DNA of 64,000 nucleotides from Pseudomonadota bacterium (GTDB lineage Bacteria; Pseudomonadota; Gammaproteobacteria; Burkholderiales; Burkholderiaceae_C). Shown in pieces: positions 29,573 to 41,472 of this stretch. The stretch spans positions 1 to 64,000 of the forward strand of contig JAJZWA010000003.1 of assembly GCA_021846965.1 (NCBI GenBank), written 5' to 3'. A model generated the notes under the pieces. That model was not told the DNA's origin. It saw nothing but the letters and a program-made list of their open reading frames with translations, and made no database searches. A program made the translations under genes and the position numbers. Position 1 is the first letter of the stretch. Each line of letters starts with the position of its first letter.

Positions 29573-31024
29573 CTATCGCCCAGGCGGCGATGCCGCCTGC
29601 TCGCCGCCCCAGGATCCGCCCAGCGCGGCGATCAGGTTCACCGCCGCGGCGTAGCGCCGGTTGCGCAGCGTGAGCACCGCGTTGCGCGCGCTGGTCGCCG
29701 TGGTCTGGGCGGTGATCACGCCCAGATAATCCGCGGTTCCGGCCTTGTACTGGTTCAACGCCAGGCGCAGGGAGACCTCGGCCGCCTGCACCACCTGCTC
29801 CTGCTGGCGGGCCTCGTGGCGCAGGATGGATTGGGCGTACAGGTTGTCCTGCACCTGTTGCATGGCCTGCAGCACGTCCTGCCGGTACTCGGCCACGGTC
29901 TGGCGGTAGGCGGCGCGACTGGTCGCGAGCTTGGCGCTGCGCAGGCCGCCATCGAACAGGGTCGCCGCCAGGCTGGGCCCCAGCGACCAGTACAGGGTGG
30001 GCGCGCTGAACAGTCGCGCAAGGGTGGCCGCCTGTGCTCCGGCGGAGGCTCCCAGCGTGATGGTGGGCAGCCAGGCGCGCTGGTCGATGCCGATCTGCGC
30101 ATTGGCGGCCAGCACCTGCTGCGAGGCGGCGGCCAGGTCGGGCCGGCGCAGCAGCAAGCCGGCCGGCACGCCGGGCGGCACGCGCGGCACCGGCGGCAGC
30201 TCCCCGTCGGGCGCGAGCACGAAGCCGGGCGCCGGCTGGCCGACGAGCACGGCGATGGCATCCTGCAACTGCCGACGCGTGACCTGCAGGTCGGTGCGGG
30301 TGGTCTGCGCCTGCAGCAACTGGGTACGCGCCTGCGCGACGTTGGCCGCCGTGTCCACGCCGGCCCGGTAGCGCGAGCGGGTGAGTTGCAGGGCGCGGGC
30401 GTAGGCCCCGACCGTGGCATCGGCCAGCCGGGCCTGGGCGTCCACGGTGCGCAGTTGCAGGTAGGTGCTCGCCAGGCTGGCCTGCAGGCTGAGCCGGGTG
30501 TAGCGCAAGGTGGAATGGCTGGCCTGCGCGCGGGCCCTGCCCTGCTCCACCTGCAGGCGCACGCTGCCCCACAGATCGGGTTCCCAGCTGGCCTGCAGGC
30601 CGGCGCTGAACGTGTTCTGCGCGGAAGCCCCGGCTCCCTGCGGCGCCAGGCTGCGCGACCGGGCCGCGGCAGCCGTGGCCTGCAGCACCGGCGCGTAGGC
30701 CGCGCGTGCCTGCTCGAGTGCCGCCTGCGCCTGCTGGTACACCGCGAGTTGCGCGGCCAGGCTCTGATTGTGCCGGCCCAGCTCGAGCTCCAGGCGGTCC
30801 AGGGTGGGGTCGGCGAACACCTGCCACCAGGCCCCATCGGCGGGCATGGGCGTGGCCTCGCCCAGCTCGCGCCAGCCGGAGTCGGCGGCGTAGGCCGCGG
30901 GCAGCGCTTCGTGCAGGGCCGGCATGGGCGGCTTCGCCGCGCAGGCGGCGAGCAGGCAGGCGCACAGGCCGGAGGCGACCGCGCGCCCGGCGCGCGGGAC
31001 CAGGGGGTGCATTGCGGGCTTCAT
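29573..31024 (-). CDS. Outer-membrane efflux lipoprotein (NodT/OprM family)
   Basis: This 483-aa TolC-type channel has a lipoprotein signal ending CACLLAACAAKPP, so it is lipid-anchored in the outer membrane. Two outer-membrane efflux repeats are seen. PADGAWWQVFADPTLDRLELELGRHNQSLA opens the first and RRPDLAAASQQVLAANAQIGIDQRAWLPTITL the second, both family hallmarks. It should form the exit duct for the MdtBC pump. Its ATG overlaps the mdtC stop codon (ATGA). Confidence 0.93.
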   Translation of the reverse strand: MKPAMHPLVPRAGRAVASGLCACLLAACAAKPPMPALHEALPAAYAADSGWRELGEATPMPADGAWWQVFADPTLDRLELELGRHNQSLAAQLAVYQQAQAALEQARAAYAPVLQATAAAARSRSLAPQGAGASAQNTFSAGLQASWEPDLWGSVRLQVEQGRARAQASHSTLRYTRLSLQASLASTYLQLRTVDAQARLADATVGAYARALQLTRSRYRAGVDTAANVAQARTQLLQAQTTRTDLQVTRRQLQDAIAVLVGQPAPGFVLAPDGELPPVPRVPPGVPAGLLLRRPDLAAASQQVLAANAQIGIDQRAWLPTITLGASAGAQAATLARLFSAPTLYWSLGPSLAATLFDGGLRSAKLATSRAAYRQTVAEYRQDVLQAMQQVQDNLYAQSILRHEARQQEQVVQAAEVSLRLALNQYKAGTADYLGVITAQTTATSARNAVLTLRNRRYAAAVNLIAALGGSWGGEQAASPPGR

Positions 31025-34000
31025 GGTCGGGAATCCAGCGACAGGGGCCGACCGCTGCGCCCGAAGCGGCCCAGGGTCCAGCGGCGCAGGCGGTCGAGTT
31101 CGAGATAGATCACCGGCGTGGTGTAGAGGGTGAGTGCCTGGCTGACCAGCAGGCCGCCGGCGATGGCGATGCCCAGGGGCTGGCGCAATTCGGCGCCGTT
31201 GCCGGTGACCAGGGCCAGCGGCAGTGCCGTGAACAGCGCCGCCATGGTGGTCATGAGAATCGGACGCAGGCGCAGCGTGGCGGCCAGGGTGATGGCCTCG
31301 CGCGGATCCAGCCCCTGGTCGCGCTCGGTCTGCAGCGCGAAATCCACCATCAGGATGGCGTTCTTCTTGACGATGCCGATGAGCAGGAACACGCCGATCA
31401 GCGCGATGATCGAGAACTCGGTGTGGAACAGCATCAGCGCCAGCACCGCGCCGACCCCGGCCGGCGGCAGCGTGGACAGGATGGTCAGCGGGTGCAGGGT
31501 GCTTTCATACAGCATGCCCAGCACGATGTAGATGGCGAAGATGGCCGCCAGGATGAACAGCGGCTGGTCGTGCAGGGTCTGCGCGAACACCTGGGCGGTG
31601 CCCTGGAAGCCCCCGTGGATGCTCGAGGGCAGCTGGATCTGTGCCAGCGCCTGCTGGATGCGCGTCTGCGCCTGGCTGAGCGTGACCCCGGGGTCGAGGT
31701 TGAAGAACAGGGTCGAGGACGCGAACAGTCCCTGGTGGTTCACCGAGAGCGGCGTGTTGCTGAGCTGGTAGTGCACGAGCTGCGACAGGGGCACCACCGC
31801 GCCGGACGGGGCCACCACGTGCAGGCGCTGCAGGGCCTCGCGGTCGCGACGCCATTGCGGCGCGGCCTCCATGACCACCCGATACTGGTTCAGGGGCGCG
31901 TAGATGGTGGAGATCAGGCGCTGGCCGAAGGCATCGTTGAGGGTGGCGTCGATGGTGGCGATGGGCACGCCCAGGCGTGCGGCGGCGGTGCGGTCGATGG
32001 CCAGGCGCAGCTCCAGGCCCGAGGCCTGCTGGTCGCTGTTGACGTTGTTCAGGCCGGAGAGGTGCTGGAAGGCCGCCAGCACCCGGGGCTCCCAGCGCAG
32101 CAGGGTTTCCAGGTCGTTGGACTGCAAGGTGTACTCGTAGGTGGCCTGCGCCGGCCGCCCTCCGACATGGATGTCCTGGCCGGGAAACAGGAACACCTGC
32201 ACCCCGCCCAGCCGCGACAGGGCCGCGTGCAGTTGCATCATCACCTGCTGCACGCCCACGCGCTCGGAAATGGGCTTGAGCTGCATGTACAGGAAGGCGC
32301 CGTCGCCGCTGCTGGAGAAGGCCATCACGTCCTGCACGGCCGGGTTGCGGCGCACGATCTGCTCGATGCTGCCCAGGCGGCGGCTCATGGACTGAAAGGA
32401 GCTGGACTGGTCGGCCGATACATGGCCCAGCAGCAGTCCGGTGTCCTGCGTGGGGAAGAAACCCTTGGGCACCACCGCGTAGAGATAGCCGCTGAGCACG
32501 ATGCTGCCGACGAACACCAGCAGCATGAGCAGCGGGTGACGCAGCGCCGTGCGCAGGCTGCGGGCATAGGCATCGTGCACGCCGCCCCAGATGCGCTCCA
32601 GGCGCGAGGCGCGCGCGCCCTGCGGGGGCGGCGCATGCGCCCGCAGCCAGCGCGAGGCCAGCATGGGCGTGACGGTCAGCGACACCAGCAGGGAAATGCC
32701 GATGGCCACCGACAGGGTGACCGCGAATTCGTGGAACAGCCGCCCCACGATGCCTCCCATGAACAGCACGGGCAGGAACACCGCGACCAGCGACAGGCTC
32801 ATGGACAGCACGGTGAAACCCACCTCGCGGGCTCCGCGCAGGGCCGCCTGCAGCGGCGGCACGCCAGCCTCGACATGGCGGGAAATGTTCTCGGTGACCA
32901 CAATGGCATCGTCCACCACGAAACCCGTCGCGACGATCAGGGCCATCAAGGACAGGTTGTCCAGCGAGTACCCGAGCAGCCACATGGCCGCGAAGGTGCC
33001 GACCAGCGACAGTGGAACGGCCAGCGCGGGAATCAGCGTGGCGCGCCAGTCCCGCAGGAACAGCCACACCACCAGCACCACCAGCAGCACGGCCATCACC
33101 AGGGTGCTCTCGACATCGCGCAAGGAGGCGCGGATGGTGGTCGTGCGGTCCGACAGCACCCGCACGTCGATGGCCGCGGGAATCGAGGCGCGCAGGCGCG
33201 GCAGCGCCGCCTGCACGCCGTCCACGGCCTGGATGATGTTGGCGCCGGGCTGGCGGAACACGATCAGCAGCACCGCGGGCTGGCCGTCGGCCAGGCCCAC
33301 GTTCTGGGTGTCCTGCAGGCCCTCGCTCACCGTGGCCACGTCGGACAGGGGCACCGCGACGCCGTTGCGCCAGGCCACCACCACGTGGCTGTATTGCTCG
33401 GGCAGGCTGAGCTGATCGTTGGCGCCCACCTGCCAGCGACGGCCCCCGCTGTCGATGGCGCCCTTGGGGGCGTCCACGTTGGCCGCGGCGATGGCCTGGC
33501 GCACCTGCTCCAGCCCCAGGCCCAGGGCGTCCAGGCGCGGCACGTCGAGCTCGACGCGCACGGCCGGCAGCGCGGAGCCGCCCACGTTGACCTGTCCGAT
33601 GCCCGGAAGCTGGGAGATCTTCTGCGCCAGGATGGTCGATGCCGCGTCGTACATCTGCCCGCGCGACAGGGTCCTGGAGGTCAGCGCGATGATCATGATG
33701 GGCGAATCGGCGGGGTTGACCTTGCGGTAGGTCGGGTTGCCCGCCAGGCCGCTGGGCAGCAGGGGTCGCGCGGCGTTGAGCGCGGCCTGCACCTCGCGCG
33801 CGGCGTCATCGATGTTCTTGGACAGGCCGAACTGCAGCACGATGCGGGTCGAGCCCTGGTCGCTGCTGGAGGTCATCTGGCTGATGCCGGAGATGGTTCC
33901 CAGCGCGCGCTCCAGCGGAGTGGCCACGGTGGCGGCCATGACCTCGGGGCTGGCGCCGGCCAGGCTGGCCTGCACCGTGATGGTGGGAAAGTCCACCTGC

Positions 34001-34113
34001 GGCAACGGGGAGACCGGAAGCTGGCGAAAGGCGATGATGCCCGCCAGCAGCACGGCCAGCGCCAGCAGCGTGGTGCCCACGCGGCGCCGGATGAAGGGCG
34101 CGCTGAGGTTCAC
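31021..34113 (-). CDS. mdtC: RND multidrug efflux transporter, MdtC-like
   Basis: The 1030-aa inner-membrane pump subunit has the RND layout of twelve helices and two large periplasmic loops. It starts at a GTG overlapping the mdtB stop codon (GTGA), giving [21 protein letters not shown]. The helix-4 proton-relay region reads [22 protein letters not shown] with adjacent Asp residues. [22 protein letters not shown] is the matching helix-10/11 stretch. RND pumps couple proton influx to drug export from the periplasm. MdtB and MdtC work as a heterotrimer. Length is normal. Confidence 0.93.
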   Translation of the reverse strand: MNLSAPFIRRRVGTTLLALAVLLAGIIAFRQLPVSPLPQVDFPTITVQASLAGASPEVMAATVATPLERALGTISGISQMTSSSDQGSTRIVLQFGLSKNIDDAAREVQAALNAARPLLPSGLAGNPTYRKVNPADSPIMIIALTSRTLSRGQMYDAASTILAQKISQLPGIGQVNVGGSALPAVRVELDVPRLDALGLGLEQVRQAIAAANVDAPKGAIDSGGRRWQVGANDQLSLPEQYSHVVVAWRNGVAVPLSDVATVSEGLQDTQNVGLADGQPAVLLIVFRQPGANIIQAVDGVQAALPRLRASIPAAIDVRVLSDRTTTIRASLRDVESTLVMAVLLVVLVVWLFLRDWRATLIPALAVPLSLVGTFAAMWLLGYSLDNLSLMALIVATGFVVDDAIVVTENISRHVEAGVPPLQAALRGAREVGFTVLSMSLSLVAVFLPVLFMGGIVGRLFHEFAVTLSVAIGISLLVSLTVTPMLASRWLRAHAPPPQGARASRLERIWGGVHDAYARSLRTALRHPLLMLLVFVGSIVLSGYLYAVVPKGFFPTQDTGLLLGHVSADQSSSFQSMSRRLGSIEQIVRRNPAVQDVMAFSSSGDGAFLYMQLKPISERVGVQQVMMQLHAALSRLGGVQVFLFPGQDIHVGGRPAQATYEYTLQSNDLETLLRWEPRVLAAFQHLSGLNNVNSDQQASGLELRLAIDRTAAARLGVPIATIDATLNDAFGQRLISTIYAPLNQYRVVMEAAPQWRRDREALQRLHVVAPSGAVVPLSQLVHYQLSNTPLSVNHQGLFASSTLFFNLDPGVTLSQAQTRIQQALAQIQLPSSIHGGFQGTAQVFAQTLHDQPLFILAAIFAIYIVLGMLYESTLHPLTILSTLPPAGVGAVLALMLFHTEFSIIALIGVFLLIGIVKKNAILMVDFALQTERDQGLDPREAITLAATLRLRPILMTTMAALFTALPLALVTGNGAELRQPLGIAIAGGLLVSQALTLYTTPVIYLELDRLRRWTLGRFGRSGRPLSLDSRP

Positions 34114-37100
34114 GCGCCGGCCTCCGCGCCAGCGTCGCGGCGCCGACGGGCGCCGACCCGCGCGGCCAGCCGGTCGAAGCCCAGATAGATGACCGGCGTG
34201 GTGAACAGGGTGAGCAATTGCGACAGCAGCAGCCCGCCGATCAGCGAGATGCCCAGCGGCTGGCGCAACTCGGCTCCCATGCCCCCGCCGACCACCAGGG
34301 GCACCGCGCCGAACAGCGCCGCGAAGGTGGTCATCAGGATGGGCCGCAGGCGCAGGCGCGCCGCCTGCAGCATGGCCTGCTCGGCCGGCATGCCCTGGCG
34401 GCGCTGGGCGTCCAGCGCGAAGTCCACCATCAAGATGGCATTCTTCTGCACGATGCCGATGAGCAGCACGATGCCGATGATGGCGATCACGCTGAGGTCA
34501 TGCCCGGTGGCCATCAGCGCCAGCAAGGCGCCGATGCCTGCCGACGGCAGGGTCGACAGGATGGTCACCGGATGGATGTAGCTCTCGTACAGCACGCCCA
34601 GCACGATGTACATGGTCGCCACCGCGGCCAGCAGCAGCCACAGTTCGTTGGACAGCGCGGCCTGGAAGGCGCTCGCCGCCCCCTGGAAACGCAGGCTCAC
34701 CGAGGGCGGCAGCCCGGCTTTCGCGGCGGCGTCCTGGATGGCCTGCACGGCGGCCCCCAGCGAGGTGCCGGGGGCCAGGTCGAAGGACAGCAGCGCGGCC
34801 GGGAACTGCCCCAGGTGGTCCCGCGCCAGCGGCGTGCTGCGCTGCTCGATGCGCGCCACCGCGCGCAGCGGCACCTGCTGCCCCGTGGAAGTGCTCAGGT
34901 AGACCTTGTCGAAGGCTTCCAGGCCGGCACCCGCAGGCACGCGCACGCCCAGCACCACGCGGTACTGCGCGGACTGGGTGAACACCGTGGATATCAGGCG
35001 CTGGCCGAAGGCGTCGTACAGCGCGGCATCGATGGCGCTCATGCTCAGCCCGAGTCGCGCCGCGCTGGCGCGGTCCACGTCCACGTAGGCCTGCAGGCCC
35101 CGGTCCTGCAGGTCGTCGCTGACGCCGGCCAGTTGCGGCAGGGTGCGCAGGCGCGGCAGCAGGCGCTGCACGGCCAGGCGCAGGTCGGCGGCGTTGGTGG
35201 CCGACAGGCTGAACTGGTAGGTGTAGCGGCTGAGCAGGTCGTCGATGCTCAGGTCCTGCACCGGCTGCATGTACAGGCGGACGCCGGGCACCGCGTCCGC
35301 CAGGCGCTGCAGGCCCTGCTGCACCGCGACGACCCGCTCGCCGCGCTGCGCCAGCGGCTTCAGGCTGATCAGCAGGCGCGCGCTGTTCATGGTGGTGTTG
35401 GTGCCGTCGATGCCCGCCACCGCCGACACGCTGGCCACCGCCGGATCGCGCAGCAGAGCCCGCACCAGCGCCGACTGGCGCTGCTCCATGGCGCGGAAGG
35501 ACACGTCCTGCCCGGCCACCGCCGTGCCCTCGATCAGGCCGGTGTCCTCCACCGGGAAGAATCCCTTGGGCATCAGCGCGTACAGCAGGCCCGTGAGCAG
35601 CACCAGCCCCACCGAGGCGACCAGCACCGCGCGCTGGTGGCGCAACACCCAGCCCAGGGCGCGGGCGTAGGCATCGGCGAGGCCGTCCAGCGCCTTGCCG
35701 GAGGCCCGGAACCAGCGCCCCTGCCCGGTCTCGGGCACGTGGCGCAGCAGGCGCGCGCACAACATCGGCGTGAAGCTCAGCGACACCCCGGCGGAGATCA
35801 CGATGGCCACCGCCAGGGTGATGGCGAATTCGCGAAACAGGCGCCCGACCACGTCCCCCATGAACAGCAGCGGGATCAGCACGGCGATCAGCGAGAAGGT
35901 GAGCGAGATGATGGTGAAGCCGATCTGCGCGGCTCCCCGGAGGGCGGCCTGCATCGGCGGCTCGCCCTGCTCGATGTGCCGCGCCACGTTCTCGATCATG
36001 ACGATCGCGTCGTCCACCACGAAGCCCGTGGCGATGGTCAGGGCCATCAGGGTCAGGGTGTTGATGGAAAAGCCCAGCAGGACCATGGCCCCGAAGGTGC
36101 CCACCAGCGCCAGCGGAACCGCGGTGGCCGGAATGAAGGTGGCGCGCGCGCTGCGCAGGAAGGCGAAGATCACCAGCACCACCAGGACCACCGAGAGCAG
36201 CAGCTCGAAACTCACGTCGGAGATCGCCGCGCGGATGGTCACGGTGCGATCCGACAGGACGTCCAGCCTGGCGGACTCCGGCAACTGCGCACGCAGCGCC
36301 GGCAGCAGCTTGCGGATCTGGTCGACCACCTGGATCACGTTGGCCCCGGGCTGGCGCTGTACGTTGATGACGATGCCGGGCTTGCCGTTGACCAGGGCGG
36401 CCTGCCAGGCGTTCTCCGCCCCGGTGCTCACCTGGGCCACGTCCCCCAGATGCACCGCGGCGCCGCCGCTGGTGCCGATGATCAGGTCGCGGTATTGCTG
36501 CGGCGTGCCGATCTGGTCGTTGGCGTCGATGGTGAAGGCCTGCTGGCTGCCGTCGATGCTGCCCTTGGGGCTGTTCACGTTGGCGTTGGCGATGGCCGTG
36601 CGCACGGCATCCAGGCCGATTCCGCGTACCGCCAGCGCGCGCGCATCCACCTGGATGCGAATGGCCGGCTTGTGGCCCCCCGACAGCGTGACCAGCCCCA
36701 CTCCCGGCACCTGCGAGAGCTTCTGGCTCAGGCGGGTGTCGGCCAGGTCGTACAGGGAGGTCAGCGGCAGGTCACCGGAGGTCAGGCCGAGGGTGATCAC
36801 CGGCGCGTCGGCCGGATTGACCTTGGCGTACACCGGAGGCTGAGGCAGGTCCGTGGGCAGCAGCGAGCCGGCTGCGTTGATGGCCGCCTGCACTTCCTGC
36901 TCGGCCACGTCCAGCGGCAGGGAGAGATCGAAGCGCAGGGTGATCACCGAAGCTCCCCCGGAACTCACCGACCACATCTGCCCCAGCCCGGGCATCTGCC
37001 CGAACTGGCGCTCCAGCGGCGCGGTCACCGAGGAGGACATCACGTCGGGGCTGGCCCCCGGGTACAGGGTGGTCACCTGGATGGTCGGGTAGTCGACCTC

Positions 37101-37265
37101 GGGCAGCGGGGCCTGGGGCAGCAGGCGCAGGCCGACCAGGCCCGCCACCAGCACCGCGATCATCAGCAGCGAGGTCGCGATGGGGCGCAGGATGAAGATG
37201 CGCGAGGGGCTGGGCCGCTCGGCGCCTTCCTGCCCGGGCGCCTCGCGGGGAGCTTCGCCGGACAT
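34110..37265 (-). CDS. mdtB: RND multidrug efflux transporter, MdtB-like
   Basis: The 1051-aa partner subunit starts [20 protein letters not shown], then the first helix with [19 protein letters not shown]. The motif [22 protein letters not shown] is the usual RND porter-domain entry. [22 protein letters not shown] holds the helix-4 acidic pair, and [22 protein letters not shown] the later relay region. Its ATG is one base past the mdtA stop codon. The gene order mdtA-mdtB-mdtC and two unlike RND subunits support an MdtABC pump rather than a homotrimeric AcrB type. Confidence 0.92.
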   Translation of the reverse strand: MSGEAPREAPGQEGAERPSPSRIFILRPIATSLLMIAVLVAGLVGLRLLPQAPLPEVDYPTIQVTTLYPGASPDVMSSSVTAPLERQFGQMPGLGQMWSVSSGGASVITLRFDLSLPLDVAEQEVQAAINAAGSLLPTDLPQPPVYAKVNPADAPVITLGLTSGDLPLTSLYDLADTRLSQKLSQVPGVGLVTLSGGHKPAIRIQVDARALAVRGIGLDAVRTAIANANVNSPKGSIDGSQQAFTIDANDQIGTPQQYRDLIIGTSGGAAVHLGDVAQVSTGAENAWQAALVNGKPGIVINVQRQPGANVIQVVDQIRKLLPALRAQLPESARLDVLSDRTVTIRAAISDVSFELLLSVVLVVLVIFAFLRSARATFIPATAVPLALVGTFGAMVLLGFSINTLTLMALTIATGFVVDDAIVMIENVARHIEQGEPPMQAALRGAAQIGFTIISLTFSLIAVLIPLLFMGDVVGRLFREFAITLAVAIVISAGVSLSFTPMLCARLLRHVPETGQGRWFRASGKALDGLADAYARALGWVLRHQRAVLVASVGLVLLTGLLYALMPKGFFPVEDTGLIEGTAVAGQDVSFRAMEQRQSALVRALLRDPAVASVSAVAGIDGTNTTMNSARLLISLKPLAQRGERVVAVQQGLQRLADAVPGVRLYMQPVQDLSIDDLLSRYTYQFSLSATNAADLRLAVQRLLPRLRTLPQLAGVSDDLQDRGLQAYVDVDRASAARLGLSMSAIDAALYDAFGQRLISTVFTQSAQYRVVLGVRVPAGAGLEAFDKVYLSTSTGQQVPLRAVARIEQRSTPLARDHLGQFPAALLSFDLAPGTSLGAAVQAIQDAAAKAGLPPSVSLRFQGAASAFQAALSNELWLLLAAVATMYIVLGVLYESYIHPVTILSTLPSAGIGALLALMATGHDLSVIAIIGIVLLIGIVQKNAILMVDFALDAQRRQGMPAEQAMLQAARLRLRPILMTTFAALFGAVPLVVGGGMGAELRQPLGISLIGGLLLSQLLTLFTTPVIYLGFDRLAARVGARRRRDAGAEAGA

Positions 37266-37266
37266 G

Positions 37267-38556
37267 TCAGCGACTCGCCGGGGCCGCGTTCCCGCCCGCG
37301 GGTTCGGAGGCCGCCTGCACCACATGCACGCGGGCTCCCTCGCGCAGGTGGTCCAGCCCGGCCGTCACCACGCGCTCGCCGGGCTTGAGGCCCGACAGCA
37401 CCTGGGTCAGTCCGTTCCACACGGTACCCGTGCGCACCTGCCGCACCGCCACGCTGCCCTTGGCGCCGATCACGTACACATAGCTGCCGTTCGCGCCAAC
37501 GGCCACCGCCGTGCTGGGCACCACCAGGGCATCCGGGATGCTGCGCTCGAGCACGCGCACGTTCACGAACTGATTGGGCAGCAGGCTCAGGCCGCTGTTG
37601 GCGAAGCGCGCGCGCAGCGCCAGCGTGCCGGTGGAGGTGGAGATCTGGTTGTCGGCGGCCAGCAGCTCGCCCCGCGCCAGCAGCGCGCTGTCCGAGGCGT
37701 TCCAGGCCTGCACCTGCGCATGCCGGCCGGCGGCCAGCTGACGCAGCAGTTCACCCACCTCGGCCTGCGGCAGCGCGAAACTGACCTCGATGGGCTGCAC
37801 CTGGGCGATGGTCACGATCGGCGCGGCGCCGCCGCTGCCGGTGGCCGAGCTCGACGAGGAGGAGGTCGACGCGCTCTGGCCCACCGCCCCCGAGGTGTTG
37901 ACCATATTGCCGGGATCCACCTGACGCAGCCCGGCGATTCCCGAGACCGGCGCCGTGATGCGGGTCCACGAAAGTTGCAGGCGGGCGCTGTCCAGCGCCG
38001 CCGTGTTGGCGTCCAGCTGGGCCTTGAGCTGGGCCACGGTGGCGCGCTGGTCGGCCACCTGCTGGGCCGAGATGGCATCCTGTGCGAGCAGCGTCTCGTA
38101 GCGTTGAAGGTCGCTGCGCGCGCCGGCGAGCTGGGCGGCCGTCTGCTCGCGCGTGGCCTGCGCCTGCTCGACGGCGATGCGGAAGGGGCGCGGGTCGATG
38201 GTGGCCAGCAGCTGGCCTGCGCGCACCGCCTGCCCCTGGTGGAAGTCCACGCTTTGCAGCAGGCCCGACACGCGGGGCATCACGCTGGCCAGGGTATGCG
38301 GCGTGACGGTACCCAGGGCCGTCAGCCACACCGGCACCGTCCGCACGCGCACCGTGGCGGCGGTGACGGCCGTCGCCTGCTGCGCGCCGAAGGCGCCGCG
38401 GCGCATGCCGCCGGCAGCGCCGTGCCCCGCCTGGCGCCCGGTGTGCCACCAGATGCCGGCGCCCAGCGCGGCGAGCAGGATCAGCGCCAGCAACCAGGGC
38501 CAGCGCCTGGGCGACTTGTGGGAAGGGGGGGTGGTTTCGGGCAAGGGAAGGGACAT
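37267..38556 (-). CDS. mdtA: Membrane-fusion (adaptor) protein, MdtA-like
   Basis: This 429-aa periplasmic adaptor links the RND pump to the outer-membrane channel. After a Pro-rich start come a membrane anchor ([19 protein letters not shown]), a lipoyl half with [30 protein letters not shown], an alpha-hairpin of about residues 110-190, the second lipoyl half with [27 protein letters not shown], and beta-barrel domains. A Ser/Gly stretch (residues about 220-240) interrupts the barrel region. I chose [11 protein letters not shown] as the start; the frame is open 40 codons further up. It heads a five-gene minus-strand operon, and about 120 bp separates it from the upstream pduO gene. Confidence 0.93.
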   Translation of the reverse strand: MSLPLPETTPPSHKSPRRWPWLLALILLAALGAGIWWHTGRQAGHGAAGGMRRGAFGAQQATAVTAATVRVRTVPVWLTALGTVTPHTLASVMPRVSGLLQSVDFHQGQAVRAGQLLATIDPRPFRIAVEQAQATREQTAAQLAGARSDLQRYETLLAQDAISAQQVADQRATVAQLKAQLDANTAALDSARLQLSWTRITAPVSGIAGLRQVDPGNMVNTSGAVGQSASTSSSSSSATGSGGAAPIVTIAQVQPIEVSFALPQAEVGELLRQLAAGRHAQVQAWNASDSALLARGELLAADNQISTSTGTLALRARFANSGLSLLPNQFVNVRVLERSIPDALVVPSTAVAVGANGSYVYVIGAKGSVAVRQVRTGTVWNGLTQVLSGLKPGERVVTAGLDHLREGARVHVVQAASEPAGGNAAPASR

Positions 38557-38679
38557 CGCGGGGCGGCGAATCGGGCCGGCGGGTGGGATTCGGTCAGTGC
38601 GCGCGGCGCGCGTGTTCCGCGCCACTCGGAATGATGCCCGCGGCGTGTGTCGCCCACATGCAGCGAGTGTGAGCAAATA

Positions 38680-39318
38680 TTACGGATCGCCCGGCTGGCC
38701 GGGGTGCTCCCGCGCAGCTTCCTGCGCATGTTCCTGCGCATGTTCCTGCGCATGTTCCCGCTGCGGGCTGCGCTGGTGGTTCCAGTAGACCTCCGCCCCG
38801 GGCTCGTTGAGCACCCGTGCCAGCACGAACAGCAGGTCCGACAGGCGATTGAGCAGGCGCAGCGCCAGCGCCAGGCCCTCGGCGCCCTCGGGCTGCGCTT
38901 CGCGCAGGCGCACCAGCGTGCGCTCGGCCCGGCGTGCCACGGTACGGCACACATGGGCCTGCGCGGCCGCACGGCTGCCGCCGGGGAGGATGAACTCCCG
39001 CAGCGGCGGCAGCCCGGCGTTGTAGGAGGCGATGGCCTCGTCCAGGCGCTGCAGCGCGGCCTGGTCGAGCAGCGTCATGTCGGGCACGGCCAGCTCGCCG
39101 CCCAGGTTGAACAGATCCTGCTGCACCTGCAGCAGCAGCGTGCGCGCGGCCGGCGGCACCGGCTCGCACAGCAGCAGCCCGAGATGGGCGTTGAGCTCGT
39201 CCACGTCGCCCAGCGCGTCGATGCGCGGGGCGGCCTTGGAGCAGCGCGAACCATCGCCCAGGCCGGTGGTTCCGGAATCGCCCGTGCGGGTGGTGATGGC
39301 GCTGAGTCGGTTTCCCAT
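38680..39318 (-). CDS. pduO: Cob(I)alamin adenosyltransferase, PduO type
   Basis: The 212-aa enzyme adenosylates cob(I)alamin to coenzyme B12. The N-terminal ATP-binding motif is TRTGDSGTTGLGDGSRCSK. DVDELNAHLGLLL, FILPGGSRAAAQAHVCRTVARRAERTLV and LLNRLSDLLFVLARVLN complete the PduO signature. The C-terminal 25 residues contain three repeats of EHAQ, encoded by an exact 12-bp DNA repeat, and lie beyond the normal end of the domain. I chose MGNRLSAITTRTG as the start. No other cobalamin gene is nearby. Confidence 0.92.
   Translation of the reverse strand: MGNRLSAITTRTGDSGTTGLGDGSRCSKAAPRIDALGDVDELNAHLGLLLCEPVPPAARTLLLQVQQDLFNLGGELAVPDMTLLDQAALQRLDEAIASYNAGLPPLREFILPGGSRAAAQAHVCRTVARRAERTLVRLREAQPEGAEGLALALRLLNRLSDLLFVLARVLNEPGAEVYWNHQRSPQREHAQEHAQEHAQEAAREHPGQPGDP
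38719..38754. repeat. Three exact 12-bp units inside the pduO 3' end
   Basis: TTCCTGCGCATG is repeated three times in tandem (38719-38730, 38731-38742, 38743-38754), with degenerate flanking copies. In-frame units add EHAQ residues to the C-terminus of the adenosyltransferase. Because the unit is a multiple of three, copy changes alter only tail length. Confidence 0.9.
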
Positions 39319-39381
39319 GGTCGCTGCCCCGGTGCAAATGCGCATTGTCGCGCGCATTTTTGCCCAAAGGGTGGCGCCCCC

Positions 39382-41442
39382 TCAGGAAGCCCCTTCAGCC
39401 CGCTTGGCTACCAGGGTCAGGATGTCGTAGCTGGCCACCAGTTCATCATCCTGGTTGCGCACCTCCACGTCCCAGGCCACGACACCCTGGCCCCTGCCCT
39501 GCGCATCGGTCTTGCGCCGGTCGATCTTGCGCTTGCAGGTCAGGCGCGCCTGGATGGTGTCGCCGATGCGCACCGGCTTGATGAAGCGCAGGGTGTCGAG
39601 TCCGTAGTTGGCCAGTACCGGGCCCGGCGCCGGCGACACGAACAGGCCGGCCGCGGCCGACAGCACAAAGTAGCCATGGGCGATGCGCTGCCCGAAGGGC
39701 GACTGGCGCGCCGCGATGTCGTCGAAGTGCATGTAGAAGAAGTCCCCCGACAGGCAGCCGAAATTCACGATGTCGGCCTCGGTGATCGTGCGCCGATGGG
39801 TGAGCAGCGACTCGCCCACGCGCAACTCCTCGAAGTGGCGCCGGAAGGGGTGCACCTCGGTCTCGATGCGCCGGGCTCCGCGCACGTACTCGCCCACCAC
39901 CGCCGCCAGCATGGTGGGCGAGCCCTGCACGGCGGCGCGCTGCAGGTAGTGGGCCACCGCGCGCATGCCACCGAGTTCCTCGCCGCCGCCGGCGCGGCCG
40001 GGCCCGCCATGCTTGAGCGAGGGCAGTGGCGAGCCGTGGCCGGTCGACTCCTTGGCCGCCTCCTCGTCGAGCACCAGGATGCGGCCGTGATGCACGGCGG
40101 CACGGCGCACGGCGCGCGCCGCGAGCTGCGGATCACGCGTGGCCAGCGTGGCCACCAGGCTGCCCTGGCCGCGCGCGGCCAGGGCCAGTGCCTCGTCCAG
40201 CTCGTCATAGGGCATCAGGGTGCTGACCGGACCGAACACCTCCACGTCGTGCACCGCGGCCACCTCGGCCGGAAGCGCGCAGGCCAGCAGCGTGGGCGCG
40301 AAGAACGCGCCCTGCTCGGCCCCCACGCCGGCCCAGGAGGCCTGGGCACTGCCGTCGAACACGGTGTCGCAGCAGGCGCGCAGGCGGGCCAGCGCCTGGC
40401 CGACGTCGCGCTGCTGCTCCTTGCTGGCCAGCGGTCCCATCTGCACCTCGGGCAGGCGGGGATCACCGATGCGCAGCGCACCGAGCTTGGCACCCAGGTT
40501 CGCGCCCAGCGCTTCCAGGTGGCGCCGCGGCACCAGAATGCGCCGGATGGCCGTGCACTTCTGGCCCGCCTTGACGCGCATCTCCCGCACCACCTCGCGT
40601 GCGAACAACTCGAACTCGGGATCGCCCGGCTCCACGTCGGGCGCCAGGATGGCGCTGTTGAGCGAATCGGCCTCGGCGTTGAAGGGCACGCCACGCTCGA
40701 GCAGGCGCGGGTTGGCGCGCAGCTTCGCCGCGGTGGCCGCCGAGCCGGTGAAGGTCACCGCATCCTGGCCCTGCAGGCGGTCCAGCAGATCGCCGGTGGA
40801 GCCGATCACCAGTTGCAGGCAGCCTTCGGGCAGCAGCCCCGAGTCCAGCATCAGGCGCACCAGGGCCCAGGTCAGGTAGCTGGTGGCGGTGGCGGGCTTG
40901 GCGATGCAGGGCATGCCAGCGAGAAAGCTGGGGGCGAACTTCTCCAGCAGGCCCCACACGGGGAAGTTGAAGGCGTCGATGTGCACCGCCACGCCCTCGC
41001 GCGGGACCAGGATGTGGCTGCCCGCGAAATGCCCCTGCTTGCCCAGCGGCACCACCGGCCCCTCGTGCACCACGTTGCCCGCGGGCAGCTCCTGCGTGCC
41101 CATGCTGGCATAGGCGAACAAGGTGCCGATGCCACCCTCGATGTCGATCCAGCCGTCGTTGCGGGTGGCGCCGGTGTACAGCGACCACTCGTACAGGGTT
41201 TCCTTGTGCTCGGACAGATACCGCGCCAGGGCCTTGAGCAGCGCGGCCCGTTGCTGGAAATCCAGCTCCAGCAGGCGCCGCACGCCGGTGTGGCGCGCAT
41301 GGTGCAGCGCGGCCTCGAAATCACCCTGCCCGGCGTGGGTGTGGGCGATCACCGCGCCGCTGGCCGCGTCGACCAGGGCTTGCGCGGCCTCGGTGCCGAA
41401 CCACTGGCCGGCCAGGTAGCTTTGCAGGATGGGAGCATTCAT
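39382..41442 (-). CDS. paaZ: Bifunctional aldehyde dehydrogenase / oxepin-CoA hydrolase PaaZ
   Basis: The 686-aa fusion enzyme hydrolyses oxepin-CoA to open the ring and oxidises the resulting aldehyde in phenylacetate degradation. Residues 1 to about 520 are an NAD(P)-dependent aldehyde dehydrogenase with [19 protein letters not shown] and the nucleophile Cys in [13 protein letters not shown]. Residues from about 535 to 680 are a MaoC-type hydratase with [30 protein letters not shown], whose Asp and His are catalytic. Both halves look intact. It is the last gene of the minus-strand paa run, 71 bp beyond paaJ, with a strong hairpin between them. Confidence 0.95.
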   Translation of the reverse strand: MNAPILQSYLAGQWFGTEAAQALVDAASGAVIAHTHAGQGDFEAALHHARHTGVRRLLELDFQQRAALLKALARYLSEHKETLYEWSLYTGATRNDGWIDIEGGIGTLFAYASMGTQELPAGNVVHEGPVVPLGKQGHFAGSHILVPREGVAVHIDAFNFPVWGLLEKFAPSFLAGMPCIAKPATATSYLTWALVRLMLDSGLLPEGCLQLVIGSTGDLLDRLQGQDAVTFTGSAATAAKLRANPRLLERGVPFNAEADSLNSAILAPDVEPGDPEFELFAREVVREMRVKAGQKCTAIRRILVPRRHLEALGANLGAKLGALRIGDPRLPEVQMGPLASKEQQRDVGQALARLRACCDTVFDGSAQASWAGVGAEQGAFFAPTLLACALPAEVAAVHDVEVFGPVSTLMPYDELDEALALAARGQGSLVATLATRDPQLAARAVRRAAVHHGRILVLDEEAAKESTGHGSPLPSLKHGGPGRAGGGEELGGMRAVAHYLQRAAVQGSPTMLAAVVGEYVRGARRIETEVHPFRRHFEELRVGESLLTHRRTITEADIVNFGCLSGDFFYMHFDDIAARQSPFGQRIAHGYFVLSAAAGLFVSPAPGPVLANYGLDTLRFIKPVRIGDTIQARLTCKRKIDRRKTDAQGRGQGVVAWDVEVRNQDDELVASYDILTLVAKRAEGAS

Positions 41443-41472
41443 GGTTGATTCACCTCAGGCAATGGGGTTTGC

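Noticed and set aside
30706-34188. A 1160-codon plus-strand frame opposite the OMF and mdtC genes
   Set aside because: It is the antisense shadow of recognisable efflux genes, with Gly/Gln/His/Arg-rich nonsense composition produced by GC-biased third positions.
34218-37388. A 1056-codon plus-strand frame opposite mdtB
   Set aside because: It is an antisense shadow of the RND transporter gene, with no start context and no domain.
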